A DNA stretch of 64,000 nt from Norana najaformis. Lineage: Eukaryota; Annelida; Clitellata; Crassiclitellata; Hormogastridae. The notes beneath the pieces are model-generated. The model saw only the letters and a list, made by a program, of their open reading frames with translations. It had not been told where the DNA came from and made no database searches. Of the stretch, positions 1 through 12,401 are shown one piece after another. The DNA lies in NCBI GenBank assembly GCA_964023275.1, contig OZ029927.1, positions 3,519,715 through 3,583,714 of the forward strand, read 5' to 3'. Made by a program: the position numbers and the translations under genes. Positions within the stretch are counted from its first letter, which is position 1. Every line of letters begins with the position of its first letter.

Positions 1-99
1 GGATCCATTAAATTACCCATAATGTAATGCAGTTGGTTCGATACCAAGGGCACGCATCAAATCGGGATATGTGTCACGCTGAGCTGGAGACTGCCATTA

Positions 100-390
100 C
101 AACAGAAGGAGGAGGCGGAAGAAGAGGCGAGGAGGCGAGGAGGCACAGTAGAATGAAGACGAAGAGGAAGTAGAAGACGACGAGAAAGTTGAAAAGAAAA
201 GAAGCAGACTGTCAGTGTAGCATGGGAAAGAACAGGAAGAGAGAGAGGATGAGGAGGAATATGAGGAGCAAGAGAATCAGAAGGAACAGGAACATGAGGA
301 AGAGGATGATGAACCGGAGGCATAAGAAGACAAAGAAGAGGACAATATGTAAGATGAGGTGGAGGAAGAGGCAGAGAAGAGCTCCAGCAG
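100..390. repeat. Purine-rich low-complexity tract
   Basis: The plus strand is almost all A and G, built from short GAGGA, GAAGA and AGGAGG words. Open frames across it on both strands give only Lys/Arg/Met or Phe/Leu-rich translations, as expected from composition alone, so no gene is called. Confidence 0.8.
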
Positions 391-1355
391 ACTGTGTTGT
401 CGCTTTTCGGTCCTCAAAACATAGAGCATGCACACGAAATTGCTGACCGTTATTACCGACCGTTACCATAAAATTGCCAGCTAAAACATCGACATTGCCT
501 TCTCAACTTGGAGAATGCTTCTGTGAAGCTACATGCAGCAGTAGCCTCTGCTTTTAGGAGAGGAGCAGTTTTTAACAGTTCTTTCATTTTACCCAAAAAT
601 GTCACCTTGTTTGGCAATGGCCATATTTGGCATGACCCAGGCTGGTGGAACAGCTATATCACCATGCCAGACATGCCCAAAAAGCAAAAACTTTGACTGC
701 CACACAGATGAGATCTTGTGAATTCCATTCCTAAAGTCAGCATTTTGGGCTGTTGCAAAAAAAAACAAAGATACGTTGTGAACATGGCACATGTCTACGC
801 CAAATGGTTAGGTTCTACCTGTTCTACATGTCTGCAACAGCCCACCAGTGGTGAATTTTCCAGATGTTTTAGCATTATTTACTAACAGAAAACCCTTCAT
901 TCCATATGAACTCCATGCTTTACACTAGTGACAGTGTGTTTAAAATGTACTTAGAAGGCACTGCAAAATGTTAACTTACATGCGCATTGCACATGTACGT
1001 TACAACATGTTGACCAATCATTTTCATAACAGTGACATTATTAGACTATTGAACGGTTAAATTCCAACAAGACTTTAAATTTCAATCCAGTTCAATTCTG
1101 CTAATTATTTCTTTTGCTGGCTGTACTCCCTTAAAACTAAACTTTTGTTTTGTGCCAAGCGAAACAAAGAGAAGGCTGACAAATGTTATACGATGGCTGT
1201 TGTGTGTCTGCATTTCAGTCAAAATTCCTGAAGACTGTTGTTGATAGAAATGCTGAATGAATGAGTAAATAGCCTTTTCTTATCTTCGTTCCATTAACAT
1301 GAACACAACCCAACATAAATAATACTTTCCTTGAATACAGATGAACTACTCTCTC
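391..1355. other. No gene seen
   Basis: AT-rich unique-looking sequence. Short frames around 508-792 on both strands show no motif, no convincing splice sites and no family resemblance. Confidence 0.5.
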
Positions 1356-1360
1356 CCAAG

Positions 1361-1540
1361 CAGAGCATCTGCAGGCCAGTTCAGTAAAATGTTTGGCAAA
1401 ATGTCCCTGGTTGATCTCTTTTAGCTATGGGTCATTAAAGCGACTGCCAAAACTTCCCAATTTTGAGAACTTTACCAAAGCATACTACCCTTCCTAAAGA
1501 ACCTTTTTATGTTCTCATATTATTTGCCAGATAGCACCAG
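1361..1540. repeat. Dispersed repeat P, copy 1
   Basis: This segment matches 46608-46790 in the same orientation with scattered differences. Shared blocks include GCAAAATGTCC, CAACTGCCAAAA or close variants, and TGAGAACTTTACC followed by AGCATAC. In copy 1 a LINE fragment follows directly; in copy 2 a LINE of the same family lies a few hundred bases further on. The family is not recognised and the ends are approximate. Confidence 0.55.
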
Positions 1541-1549
1541 TGTTTATCA

Positions 1550-1745
1550 TTCCAGAGGGGTGGGGCAGCTATGACTATGGAGCAATTTTCAAATCTTAAG
1601 GATGAGGTGAAGGGCAGTTGGAGGTGTTAGGGTGGAAAAAGAGTGGGTTGAACACAGCGGTTGGATTGTAAATAACCAACAAAGATTGAGGAGGGTTGAA
1701 GTGCGTTGTAGGTAAGTGGTAGGACTTTGTACTCTATTCAGGACA
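1550..1745 (-). mobile_element. LINE fragment, C-terminal coding region (degenerate)
   Basis: Read on the minus strand this aligns with part of the better preserved LINE copy at 47220-47480. Both share the blocks CCAGAGGGG / TCAGAGGGG, GGAGGGTTG and AGGACTTTGTA. The frame is broken. It corresponds to the region after the reverse-transcriptase domain, downstream of the HWLP-like motif. It is a dead fragment; the assignment rests on homology inside the window. Confidence 0.5.
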
Positions 1746-1794
1746 ATCTGTGCGCTATGGTAACATGACCTAAGTCAAACCAGGTTGCACAGAT

Positions 1795-1875
1795 AATTGC
1801 AATTGTAATTATAATCATAAACTCAGGGCACACCAACTTATTCACGAGCACTGCGTCAAGTTCGTGGGGTTGTCC
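1795..1875 (-). mobile_element. Retroelement 3' tail, family A (divergent copy)
   Basis: On the minus strand the block ending GAATAAG and TTG, then AATTACAATTGCAATT, resembles the family A tail also seen at 12402, 34368, 40555, 46868 and 61025. The (AATTAC/AATTGC)n end is the 3' terminus. This copy is the most diverged. Confidence 0.4.
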
Positions 1876-1879
1876 AAAG

Positions 1880-2885
1880 ACAGGAGACCAAAGCGAAGAG
1901 GGGAGAGGAGGTTAGGCTTGGTTATGTCTAAACTGAAAAAACTTGGAACACTGATCAAGGTGGGATTTCTTGAAAAGGTGAGACTTCAGTCTTGAATGGA
2001 ATTCAGGAGGGAGATATGAAGATAATGCACTCAGATTCAAACTCGGGACAGACAAGCTGCCGACGACACTCGTTCCATTTACGCAAAATGCCAGGCATCC
2101 TCTCAGCCATCGCTTAAAAGAATGCAGTTAATTGACTGATCGTTGCTTTATTGCATGAACCGAACCGTATTAACCGATTAGCAGCGCAGCTCCTCCGAAT
2201 GACCCACTACTGAAATCAGAACGCCATTAACGGCAACATTATTAATCGGTGATGAGCTCTCTCTTCACACCGGTCCCAGACCCAGCCAGTTCATCAATCA
2301 ATTTATTTGATTGATAGTCAGAATCACTGTTTCCCCCCCCCCAACTGACTCAGTACACATGCTGGGCAATACGCCACACACAACAGGTGTCTGTGTTGTT
2401 TAGAGTGTATGGGGCATATAACCCTAGAAACACCTATAAGTCTGGCTGCTCGTCTAATGGAAATGGTGCTCGGCCTTCGAAGGAACGGCTCAACTGAACA
2501 AGACGGCCTGTCTACCAAACAACAGACGAAATGATCTCTGCCACCAACCAATTGCCATAAAGCAGCAGCGCCCCTAACACATACAACACCATGTGGCACA
2601 GACGATGGCAGTCGGGCGCAGACGCCAACAGTGAACACCGGATAACAAAACAATAGCTCTCGTAACGTAGTGTTACTGAAGACTTATACAGCACTAGTTT
2701 TTAAAATACAAGAACGACTCTAGCTGAGAGACCAATGTTCTTCCGAATGTTGTTTTCTTCTCGTACTTAGTTGGTTGGAGAGCATATTTACTTTCAACCA
2801 CATTCACCACCACTAACACAAGACAATTCATTAAACCGACTGAATTCTAGACTTTGAAAATGCTTGCAAAAGAACACTGAATAAA
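1880..2885. other. No gene seen; poly-C run near 2332
   Basis: Mixed unique-looking DNA with a short poly-C run. A minus frame at 2324-2653 contains SIRRAARLIGVSR, which recalls a helix-turn-helix, but nothing around it supports a transposase, so it is not annotated. Confidence 0.4.
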
Positions 2886-2891
2886 ACCTAC

Positions 2892-2966
2892 CTGAACAGA
2901 CTTCATTTTCTCCACCCAAACAGCGATTCCAAGCAAAACTGTTTTCAGGACAGCCTGCTGTACATG
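2892..2966 (-). CDS. Candidate internal exon, cysteine-rich secreted protein
   Basis: On the minus strand a clear acceptor (pyrimidine-rich TGTGCTTGTTATATTTTAG) is followed by 75 open bases and a strong donor (TCAG|GTAGGT). Read in phase 1 at both ends, the exon has 2 bases, 24 codons and 1 base, with the sequence CTAGCPENSFAWNRC and then a GG-E-N-E-VCS end. There are four cysteines, and no stop in that frame. Symmetrical phase 1-1 exons rich in cysteine are typical of extracellular mosaic proteins (EGF, EB and similar modules). The module itself is not recognised and it is too short for a full EGF domain. It could be the 3' part of a gene reading leftward from the signal-peptide exon near 25.9 kb, but that link is inference. 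Confidence 0.42.
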
Positions 2967-3267
2967 CTAAAATATAACAAGCACACCAGTTAAAATTAAA
3001 GTTTCTTGCAGCTTTTTCAAGTAACTTTATCATTATTATTATTATTATTATCATCACATATACTACCATGTTCACTGTTACTACAATCAGTGGTGGGATT
3101 TTGTTGCCATGGTGCAGCAAATGCTGGCAAGCACTACGAAGTCAAGTTGGGAAGTGAAGTTGAATGTGGTTGGTATTAGAATAGGTTTCCACCCACCTAA
3201 TACCAGGCCACTTGGGACAGCTCAGCAAGACATCCCGCATTGCGTTCGTGACCTGTTGTTGGATACA

Positions 3268-3312
<45 letters not shown>

Positions 3313-3545
3313 GTAACTTTATCACCAACACCGGCTTATCCTTCATCTCTGATTTCCGCCATTGTCTTTCTCACATTTCCAGAGACACGAGAGAATCTAG
3401 CTATCTTTTTCAATGGCTCTCAATCATAAATCAACGTTTCAACGCCGCCACCTTTCGCAGTACCTTCTCTCTGCCAGAGCCGGATGAGACGTAGCCGTTC
3501 CAGATGCTCACTTCTGTCTCCGGACTAATTTTTTCACCACCTGAG
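3268..3545 (-). mobile_element. Probable LINE/SINE 3' end with (ATT)n tail
   Basis: On the minus strand an apparently untranslated segment (GGAGACAGAAGTGAGC, then CTCGTGTCTCTGG and GATGAAGGATAAGCC) runs into a perfect ATT/TAA microsatellite of about 44 bp at 3268-3311. This is how many non-LTR elements end. No coding motif is visible. A second short ATT run lies at 3026-3052. Confidence 0.4.
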
Positions 3546-3549
3546 GGAT

Positions 3550-5395
3550 TATACCTACCTCGTGTAAAAAAATAATAACAATAACAATGATGACAGTTTA
3601 TAGAGTGCCATGGCCGGAAGTTGTATCTGCACTTTTTACCCCCATTACCACCAAAACCACCACAAGCAACTTCAGAATCGATAATAAAGGGTAAATAAAG
3701 GCAAACATAATTTTTAATGTAGTCCTTTCAAGGCATACACAGCATGGACACTTTTACATGCTATCGGTCTACCCATGATTCCACATAATGAGAAGTGGCA
3801 TCATGTCCACCAAAGCTATTATGTTGAAACACTGTTTCAGTTAACACCTGTACAAATAACTGCAGTGTAGTGTTAAATATCTAAACAGCCAAAGCAGGTT
3901 TAATTAAATCACATTCACGTGCTCATTAAGGCTTATTTCCTTTCCTTTTTCCTTTCGCTAGTTTGGTAAGACATGTCTCGTGTTGTCAAGCTACACATGC
4001 TGAGACATTTTATGTAGTCTAACTTCAAAATTTTTTGGCATAGTTAAATACCAGTGTTCACATACTGCTGAGGAAAAAGTAGCTGCCATAGACTGGTTCC
4101 ATAGTGGCAAAATGGAAGGCAAAATTTCTACAGATCTTGGTATGACAAAATCAGTTCTAAAAGGCTGAGTAAAAATGAAATAAAGCAGGTATTTGCAAGA
4201 ATGTAGTTTTGGAAGTAGGATCGGAGAGAAAACATGTGTGCCATTTTTGTGGAAGCATAAAAATTTCAAACTTAAACAAAATGACAGCCAATAACAGAAG
4301 AAAATAGCAAACTTCGTCAAACCCCCACCTAAACTGTATGAACCTGACTTTAATTAAGGTGTGACTCTTGAAATATAAACTCTGTGGACATGAAGGTGAA
4401 TTATTTCCTATATCATGCATATCATCTGTGCTAATCAATTTCCAAAACATTCTGATATGCATATTATTTTTAAAGCTAAATTCAAATTTATTTAATAAGG
4501 CTATCAAGTTCTAGTCTTTTGAATTTTTCTATTAATAACTTTAGATCACAAACTATATGTAAATATGTTAAATTTTGTTAAATGAAACAAAGTGATGGAA
4601 GCTATGCCTACTATACTTTGTATGGGTTTAGTCTGAAAATAAGTTAGGATATTACAGAGTATTTTAGGCTATTTCAGCTTTATCCCATGTTTGTTAGGAC
4701 CATATCAGACCCACCAGTTGTCAACAGTGCCACCCAGTGGGCAAGATGGGGGGTTTGAACATGGCTGTCTGAGCTGTTTTACATGCGGCCTCGTTTACAC
4801 ACCATTTCAATGGCTTGTTCCCTCAGATTTTTACGTTGATGGGCCCACACCGTAATCATATGCTGACCATGGTCATATCACGACCACGGTCATATCCCTG
4901 GAGAATTGACACTACAGTGGACCCACCTTAAATGCAACATCTGGAAGCCATACAAAACTAGAGATTATACGCACAATGACATCTGGTTACAATGAAGTCA
5001 CAGTTTAGATGTGAAATTTTGGGTCCATGTTTCCAACTGCCTCATAACCGAATTCGTTTTATATGGAAATGCATTTTCAGGAGGATTCATTTTAACTGTT
5101 ACTCCTATCCCAGTCATAAAATTATTGCCACTGCAGTCATCATTATCAGATGTCGTTATCATTATTACAATCTTCTGCAAGACGCATGACCCTATCTGGA
5201 AATGGCAGCTACAACAGCTCACTCAATCTGACTTGATAGCACACCCCATCGCAATGAAAGTCAACGAATGGCCTTGCAACTTTAACATTAAATATAGTGT
5301 GAAAACACAGTCCCTCTTGCTTTTATGTGGTGCACACCACATGAAAGTCAATGAAGTAGCTTCAAAATGGTCGCCAATCTACATAGCCCAATAGT
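3550..5395. other. No gene seen
   Basis: AT-rich sequence. The frames at 3991-4507 (minus) and 5011-5394 (plus) have no motif. The one oddity is a pair of direct copies of GACCAYGGTCATATC at 4865-4879 and 4882-4896; the first holds the palindrome GACCATGGTC. Confidence 0.45.
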
Positions 5396-5399
5396 AATA

Positions 5400-5560
5400 A
5401 TAGGCATCGTGTTTCATCTGGCTGCCTTGAGAGGCCACATAGGGAAAAGATGATGGCAACAGGAACTGCGCCTGGCCATAAAACAACCCTGCTCACGGGA
5501 TTTTACGCCAGGCAATTGGCCGGCCGACCCATGTGACCCGACTAGACACGGAATCAGGCC
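5400..5560 (+). mobile_element. Possible RTE-type LINE 3' UTR remnant
   Basis: The stretch GGCAACAGGAACTGCGCC, then TGGCCATAAAACA, resembles the conserved 'gacaggaagggcatccggc..taaaaca' segment of RTE-like 3' untranslated regions. The match is from memory of the pattern and is partial. No coding part is attached. Confidence 0.3.
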
Positions 5561-6775
5561 GTTCAACCAGTTGTGTGTGCACTGATGACCAATGGCCACG
5601 CTGAAAAGTCGGACCCACTTTTGTCTGAATTTGTTTAGTGTTTCTTGAAAACCATACATGGCTATCGGAATAAATGCATGAGTGATATTCCCAGGATTGC
5701 TGCAAAACCGGAATCTCATGCAAATGCATTGGTACCACAATCATTTTCACCAATGAGACCACCCAAAAATCAATATATTCTTTAAAATTCATGCAACTTA
5801 ACCTAATACCATCATAAATAATTAAAAATGTTCTTAATATTCACTAACTTAACAAATACACTGTACCATCAAAAGTACTCAGATTTCTAATACTGAAGTA
5901 GCTTAACTAATACCATAAAAATAACTTGTCTATTTATTCTCTTCACTAACTTATTCCACCGATAAACATGCCGGAACTGCCATTTAACTCGTGATCACGA
6001 ACACAGATCCCAAATTTAGCTCAGCTTCAGAACATGACCTTGTCATAAGACAATCTCAGTAGAACATGACACGGCTCCATTACTGATTGGTCGGAGGTGA
6101 AAAAGGGTCCACGCTAACAACCCTGGCAGCCAGTCACTGTCATTAAAAAGAGAATGGCACTCACATAACGGTAGCGGATTTAAGTGGAACTAATATCCAT
6201 GATTACGTTACTGAGCTTTCACACAGTTTAACAATGGGATCTGTCGATTTCATAGAGGAACCTGACGAAACTCCCCAAGGACTGCTTTTAGTTCTGCTAC
6301 CAAAGGACTGACTAAAGCAGGTGTCACTAAAGCAAGCCTATTACCTGTGTACATCAAAGCGTTAGGCCACTTAAGGGTGCCCTTACAGACACTATGTAAT
6401 GCTCACTCAAACATACACCACTGATACCAATGAAACTAGATGTAGCTACCATTTAAAACGCATTTTATACGGTGCCAACTAATGACATTAAAACATGGAG
6501 CCCTTCCTTCTGAAAGTGAGATAAATCTATACATATTTTATAACATGTTACTGATTTGTTGACAAATATAAATAAATCAATGCCTCTGGCACAGCATTTA
6601 CAAAGTGAATATCGCATTATTTTAATATTAACCAAAACAATCCAAAACTACCACAAACTGAACACCAAAATTTTTCATGTCAGACAAACTATCCAAAAAC
6701 AAGGTTCCTCAAAATGATACCAAACACAACATACAAAATTATACCAAATTCACTAAATATTACACTAACCAGCCC
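5561..6775. other. No gene seen
   Basis: AT-rich sequence with only short motif-free frames. Confidence 0.45.
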
Positions 6776-6777
6776 AA

Positions 6778-7200
6778 TAATTATCATCATCGTCATCATC
6801 ATCATCATCATCGTCATCATCATCATCATCATCATATATTAGTTCCTGATATGCCATTTGGTGGTGATGGCTGCATATAAATGTCCATTTTTTTGGTCAT
6901 TGTCAAGTCTGATGCTCCTCTCATGTTTAGTCCAAGTCTGAAGTCTTTGTTTATGTTGTCTATCCGGTGCAGTCTTGGTCTTCCTTTGTTTCTCTTTCGT
7001 TTAAATCTTGCACGTATTGTATTGCATGGGATTCAATTAACTGGCATTCATTCCACATGGCCAAACCATCAGACTCATTGCTGAACAACTTTGGCCATCA
7101 GAGTTGTTGGGATATCTAGATACTGTCTTATATCATAATTTTTAATTTCTTTTAGTCTTAAAATTTCTGCAACTTTCCAAAGCTAACTTATTTCTTCTCT
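6778..7200 (-). mobile_element. RTE-like LINE, C-terminal coding remnant with (ATG)n tail
   Basis: The minus strand, with frame breaks, reads WFGHVE, MPVN, then RARFKRKRNKGRPRLHRID and later LGLNMRGAS. This matches the C-terminal pattern of endonuclease/reverse-transcriptase LINEs (W-GHV-RM, then a basic GRPR-RW-D block). The coding remnant runs at its 3' side into ATGATG repeats at 6781-6836, the expected tail for this orientation. A stop falls just before the WFGHVE block. It is dead. Confidence 0.55.
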
Positions 7201-8040
7201 GAGGATTCTTTTCGTATCTTACTTTTGCATTGTCCAGCATTTCGATCCACACAGGAAAATGGGTTGTACCATCATCTCATAAATGTTTTGCTAACTTTTT
7301 ATTTATTTGTCATTGCCACACTTTTCCATATCCTGTTCATTTTTCAAATGCTTGCAAGGAGAAACCAGCCAAATATGCAACCTCAAAATCACATGTAATA
7401 TCAAATCCATTAAAATAAATAACTTAGCCAAACTCAACACACAGTGCATACCAATTTCTCTAAATATTAACCTAGCTAACCCAGGCCCAAGCAAAATTGC
7501 AAAATGATTATCAAATTCCCTAAAATATTGTTATAAATACCAGTAATACTTCCCTATACTTCTGTTCTGTCACTTTTACCCCTACTGACCACCAATGCAT
7601 AACACTGATAATAGAGAAAGCAAGACTGCACAATTGTAGCTGACACCTACTCCGTTTTGGTATAGTTTGATTTTTGGCAATGCTGTGGGTGGTGAGTTCC
7701 AGGCAGCTTTTCCTGCCTTGAAGAAGGCAAACTGAAAGTTAAAAAAACTGATCTAAAACCAGCATAAATGATAAATCAATCTGAAATTCTCCACACGCTA
7801 ACTAGACTACCGCAACCTCCATTCTTCACGACATTATCACAGAGAAATTGAGTGGTTTGCATCACAAAACATTATCAATATTGCATCGGACCAAATTTCC
7901 GGGAGACCTTTTTCCATTTCTCTCATCTGCAATGATCATCCTCTCGTTGTAACAAAGTTGCCATGAACACATCCATCTCCATCGCTCAAACGCATAATAA
8001 ATTGTGCTATTACAAAACAACCTGCTTTTTAAATCTTCTT
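7201..8040. other. No gene seen
   Basis: AT-rich unique-looking sequence. Frames at 7230-7507 on both strands overlap each other and carry no motif. Confidence 0.45.
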
Positions 8041-8044
8041 GTCA

Positions 8045-8165
8045 TGCTTTCTGCATTTATTAAGCACTACTATCTAACAGCTAAGCATCAATTAATGGTG
8101 CTGAGCAGTTGTAAGTGAAGAACTAGCTAAAGGTCCCTTCACACAAACAACCTCAGGTGAGTCTT
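8045..8165 (-). mobile_element. tRNA-derived SINE, family S1, 3' part
   Basis: On the minus strand it carries the S1 tail: a gap-tolerant match to GCACTTAGC, CATCAATTGATGCTTAG, then GATAGTGATGCTTAATA, ending in AAATGCAGAAA. It corresponds to the 3' half of the S1 copy at 49265-49440. The tRNA-like head is not obvious here. Confidence 0.5.
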
Positions 8166-8559
8166 ACAAGATGAGGGCTCTAACTAATCAACTACCAAGT
8201 CCAATGCTGCGTCAGTAACACACAGCAAACTCCTTACATAAGTCATACACATCTCCTCAAAATGGATGCAAGATGTAACATGGACTTAAACACAAACTAT
8301 CAACTGATGTATTAACTTGTATTTAAGAAACTGATCACTGATGCTACCACCTGCACAGCATGTTGCTGTAATTGGGGGACTCTGTACAAGGGACCCATAT
8401 GTGGGTAACTTTTGAGTTCTCCCCTTGACATCTACTCATGTAGACCTGACTGTACATTTCCTATACTGCTGGTGATCAACAAGAAAAGTGACTTCAATTC
8501 AATTCAGTTCAATACACTGCATGGCAATGCAATGCAAAATGCTATAATTATACCATAAT

Positions 8560-8715
8560 GCACTGACATGCATTGACATGGAAAGAAAGTGGAAAGTATG
8601 GGTTCAAGCCCCCATCAAGATGGTCACTCAGTAAGTCTTTCATGCATAACTGCACAGCACCATAGACTGACTGTCTTAGCCATAAGACAATGGTTCCATA
8701 TATATGAAATATTAA
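8560..8715 (+). mobile_element. tRNA-derived SINE
   Basis: A polymerase III B box match GGTTCAAGCCC lies at 8601-8611. The GACTGTCTTAGCC tail downstream resembles other SINEs in the window. An A/T-rich end with AATAAAGATAATAATATT follows. Confidence 0.5.
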
Positions 8716-8984
8716 AAAAATAAAGATAATAATATTAATGTAATATAAATAATTTAAGATAATGTGATGTACTGTATATGTAACTGGAAATTTTACTGCA
8801 CTTCTCAAAGGACTAAGTAACGGATATCAGATGTGGTACATGAAATAAAGGATTTGCCTTAAATGAATTTGCAATAATGACTATAGATTGTAATCTGTAG
8901 CAATTTCTCGATCAGAATACATGCATCCAATGCATTCTGTATTTTTGGCAGAGAATTTCTTGACAACTGTACGCAACACAGCTC

Positions 8985-9290
8985 CACAAATCCCTGCTAA
9001 ACTCAACTGCAGTTAGCCACATACGTTCAGAAGCAAACACACAAACACGTACAAATGCATACAAGTAAACACACAAAACATCAACACATGAACAAGCATA
9101 CACATATACAGAAACAGTCATGCATATGCACATGCTAACATGCACACAGACAAACATACACTCACAAATATACACACATCAACAAACATACAAAACCAAG
9201 CATATACACAAACATGCACATACACAAAGTATGCATTCACACATACAAACATCCACAAGCACACATCCATTCAAACATGCATACAGGAAA
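8985..9290. repeat. ACA/CATACA-rich low-complexity tract
   Basis: Alternating CA/CATA words (ACACATACAAAC and similar) fill this stretch. They create open frames rich in His/Thr/Gln on plus and Cys/Val/Tyr on minus, which are compositional. Confidence 0.75.
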
Positions 9291-9714
9291 TTTCTACAGC
9301 ACCACATAAGAACCTCTCTAAGTGCTGCTTAATAGCAGCCTATGCACGCATATCACAAGGAAATTTCATGTGATTCCGCTGTTCTCCCTGCAGCAGTACA
9401 TACAACAGGTGTCAATGCGGTAGTTTGTGACTTGATGCCTTGAACAAAACCAGCCATTTATTTCACCTGAACACACGATGACGACCCAATTCTAACAGAA
9501 GCATCAAGGGAGTTACATGTATAAAACAACACTCACAATTATGTATAAAGGTGGAAGTGGATTGATGCTAAGACACAGGAAAAAACAGATTCACAGGCAT
9601 CTGGTGACAAAGAAGAAGAAGGCAATAGGAGCAAACCATCACATCTCGGATGTCAGGTGGGGCAGAGTGGTTATTATGAGAAATCACAAGCTTTGTCATT
9701 CTGTCATTCATATA

Positions 9715-9965
9715 CCAATTCTTTGATGTCATTCAGGTCTAAACTCAAGACTAATCTCTTTCAACTTGCTTACCCACCGTAACCTAGCTTCTGGTTTCTC
9801 TGACCTATCGACCCAGCTTCTCCAATGGATTATGATTTTGGATTGCGATTTTGACTTGAGGCGACCATCAATTGATGCCTTGGGCATTTTTATGATAACA
9901 GTGCTATAGAAGTCCTTAGATCAGATTAGATTAGATTAGATGGAATAGTCAATGGTCATCTGTGG
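9715..9965 (+). mobile_element. LINE-alpha 3' end with (TTAGA)n tail
   Basis: It begins with the end of a LINE ORF (FRSKLKTNLFQLAYPP, then stop). The untranslated segment with CCATCAATTGATGCCTTGGGC and GTGCTATAGAAGTC follows, and it ends in repeated AGATT units near 9920-9945. Other copies are at 21240 (minus), 42957-43375 (minus) and 45905-46205 (plus). Confidence 0.65.
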
Positions 9966-12400
9966 AGGGGTTAAGGGGATCTTCCACTTCCCTCTTTATG
10001 CCCACAACTCAACAGCTGAGTGTGCTCTTTGTTCAGTGCTGAAAACAACTCTCATTGACCATGTATTCTAGAAATCTAGGGTAATATTAGGCAAGGTGAA
10101 GTGAAGTGCGGTACTGGCAGGTAGGTAAAGCAGACAAGGATAAATTAGGGGGTAAGGAAAGGCAAAGTTGGTTCTGTTGAGGCAATTTGGGGTTAGGTGA
10201 GGAATGGAACTGTGTGCATGCATGTTTACATACACGTCAAAGATACACATTCTTCAAAATCGTGATTGACTCTTCATACATAAATGGTCCTGCTACTCAG
10301 ATAGGTCTTGTCCTGATTGAGTTTAAACCAGAACAGAAATAGCTCCACCGTACCAGACTACCAATACCGAGTAGTATTCAAAATCGTCACAAAAGCCACT
10401 CCTTGCAAAGAAACTAAGAAATACAAATTTGAAGCAGAGAAATACCGAAATGCTGAACTGATACCCTGTGCAACTGAGTGCAGATGCTTAGCCAAGATAT
10501 GATCCATAATAAGCTCAAATGTGAACCAGAGGCAATCGGAAAATCGCAAGAGTTCATTCACTGATCTACGAGCATTAGATAAAAGTTTGGCATGCCACAT
10601 GATTGATGAACCGTTGGTGCAGAAGGAGGAGAACAAGAAGAAGGACAAGAAGGAGGAATGCCATTTGTTGACCAGGAAGTAGATAAATTAGCCGGACGGC
10701 CGAATACAAACAATTCCATTTTTAACGGATCACCCGTTTATTGTCAGCTAATGTATTCAATAAGACATCGACTTGGGCACTTTGCCATAAGTGCCACCGA
10801 CAAACCAGATTCCAGCATTCATCTACAGACAAATCAGTTTCATTCTTTGACAGCATCTCAGCCATTTGTCACTTCAGGTCACAGCAAGTCTATGCATTAG
10901 AAGTAGGAAACATTACTGATATTTAAAATAAAAAGGCTACATACATATGCAGTGCAAACAGGAATAGGCCAGACCCATTTTTATGCGTAGAAGAAAAGGC
11001 CAGTGAAATTCAATATAGTGCACACTGCTGTGTGTTGTTACATACGGTATATGGGATAGGACCTAATCATCTAAGCTGTTGCATGCCTTCTCTACATTTG
11101 GACGGGAAAGCTGACATTATAAAATGGTGTTGCATTTAACTTTGGCCCAGAGTGGATTTTGGTTGTTCGTCCTGCACGACCTTCTTGTTGCAAGTCTCTA
11201 GACTAATCAAGTTTAGTCTCCCTGCACAGACGACTTGTTTGGTTCTTCTGAACCATTTTGGTTCTTTTAGAGCCATTTTCCTTCACCATCTGTTGATGGA
11301 CTTTTGTTTTCTCTTTGTGTGGTTTTTTGCTGGTTTTGTCACTGCCTGAAGTGAACTTCTTGTTGCTCTATGTGAGTCATGTTATACTTGAAAATAGCGT
11401 AGGAAATAAAATTTTAGCCTAAAGCTGGTATCCTATTAAATATCCCTAGCCAACCTGCAAGAATTTTTCAAATTTTTAACCTAAATCTGGTGTCCTATTA
11501 CATATCCTTAGAAACCCTGCAACATATGGAAGCCAGTTCCAACCTATTACGATATGTTTAGTAAACTGATGCCACATGCATTAGCCACTAGTGCTGTAGA
11601 AGTTACAAATTACAAATTAATAAATTGTCATAATAGTCAGGTGTATGAAAGGCTTGGGTTGGAATTGTTGCTCTTTCAAATTTCTCAAGTGTTTGGTGTA
11701 CGTTCATGCAGAGTGGGGCTGGCTATACAAGGGATACACTGATTGCAGCTCAACAGATAATACTAAATGACGTATTTGATTTGTCCGTTGAGGAGTTAAG
11801 AATAAAATTTGAGAGGATGGGAGAAGACACTAAAGGGCTGAATAAACTACAGCTGCAGATAACTTTAGATAATTACTGTCAATGAAAAAAGTAGGTGCAA
11901 AGGCCCGTGGTCCAAGTAAATGGATGGTCTCATCACCAAAGTGTAGCTGCCTTGTGACTAAACAATGGCTACAAATGCCGCTACCTTTGCCAGCCCGCTC
12001 TCAAGTTCTACTAGACACTGCTAAATACGGACCATCCAGGTGTTAATAATTAAGGCTCAATACACTATGTAAATTCACCAGCCTGCTCACAATGCGTACT
12101 TAATCAGGGTCAAACAGGCCATCAGGGGGTTAACGCATACAGCTTCTGATATAGCCACGCAAGACGGGTGGAAATTGACAGTTTTCCATAGAAAAGCTAA
12201 ACGAAGGAACCACGTCTAAGTCAAAACAGAGACTCTCTTGATACTAAAGACCAAACACAACACAAAAAACACCCATAAAGTGCACACATACGTGTAGACC
12301 GTTAAAATCAGGTGAACTAAAATGAACATGGCAAACAGTGTATATATTTATGCAATGGGATATGCATGTATGTATATTATATGTATGTACCAAGGTACGT
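9966..12400. other. No gene seen
   Basis: Mostly unique-looking AT-rich DNA. Frames at 10317-10926 and 11152-11349 lack motifs. A plus frame near 11885-12040 looks mildly coding-like but has no family match or clear splice sites, so it is left out. Confidence 0.4.
11412..11521 (+). repeat. Diverged tandem duplication, about 62 bp period
   Basis: Two head-to-tail copies share TTWRCCTAAA, CTGGTRTCCTATTA and the end ACCCTGCAA / ACCTGCAA (11412-11460 and 11474-11521). They differ by several substitutions, so the duplication is old. Confidence 0.6.
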
Positions 12401-12401
12401 A

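Noticed and set aside
2324-2653. Minus frame with SIRRAARLIGVSR, like a helix-turn-helix of a mariner or psq-type transposase
   Set aside because: Thirteen residues alone are weak; the flanking translation is Cys/His/Pro-rich noise and no catalytic part is nearby.
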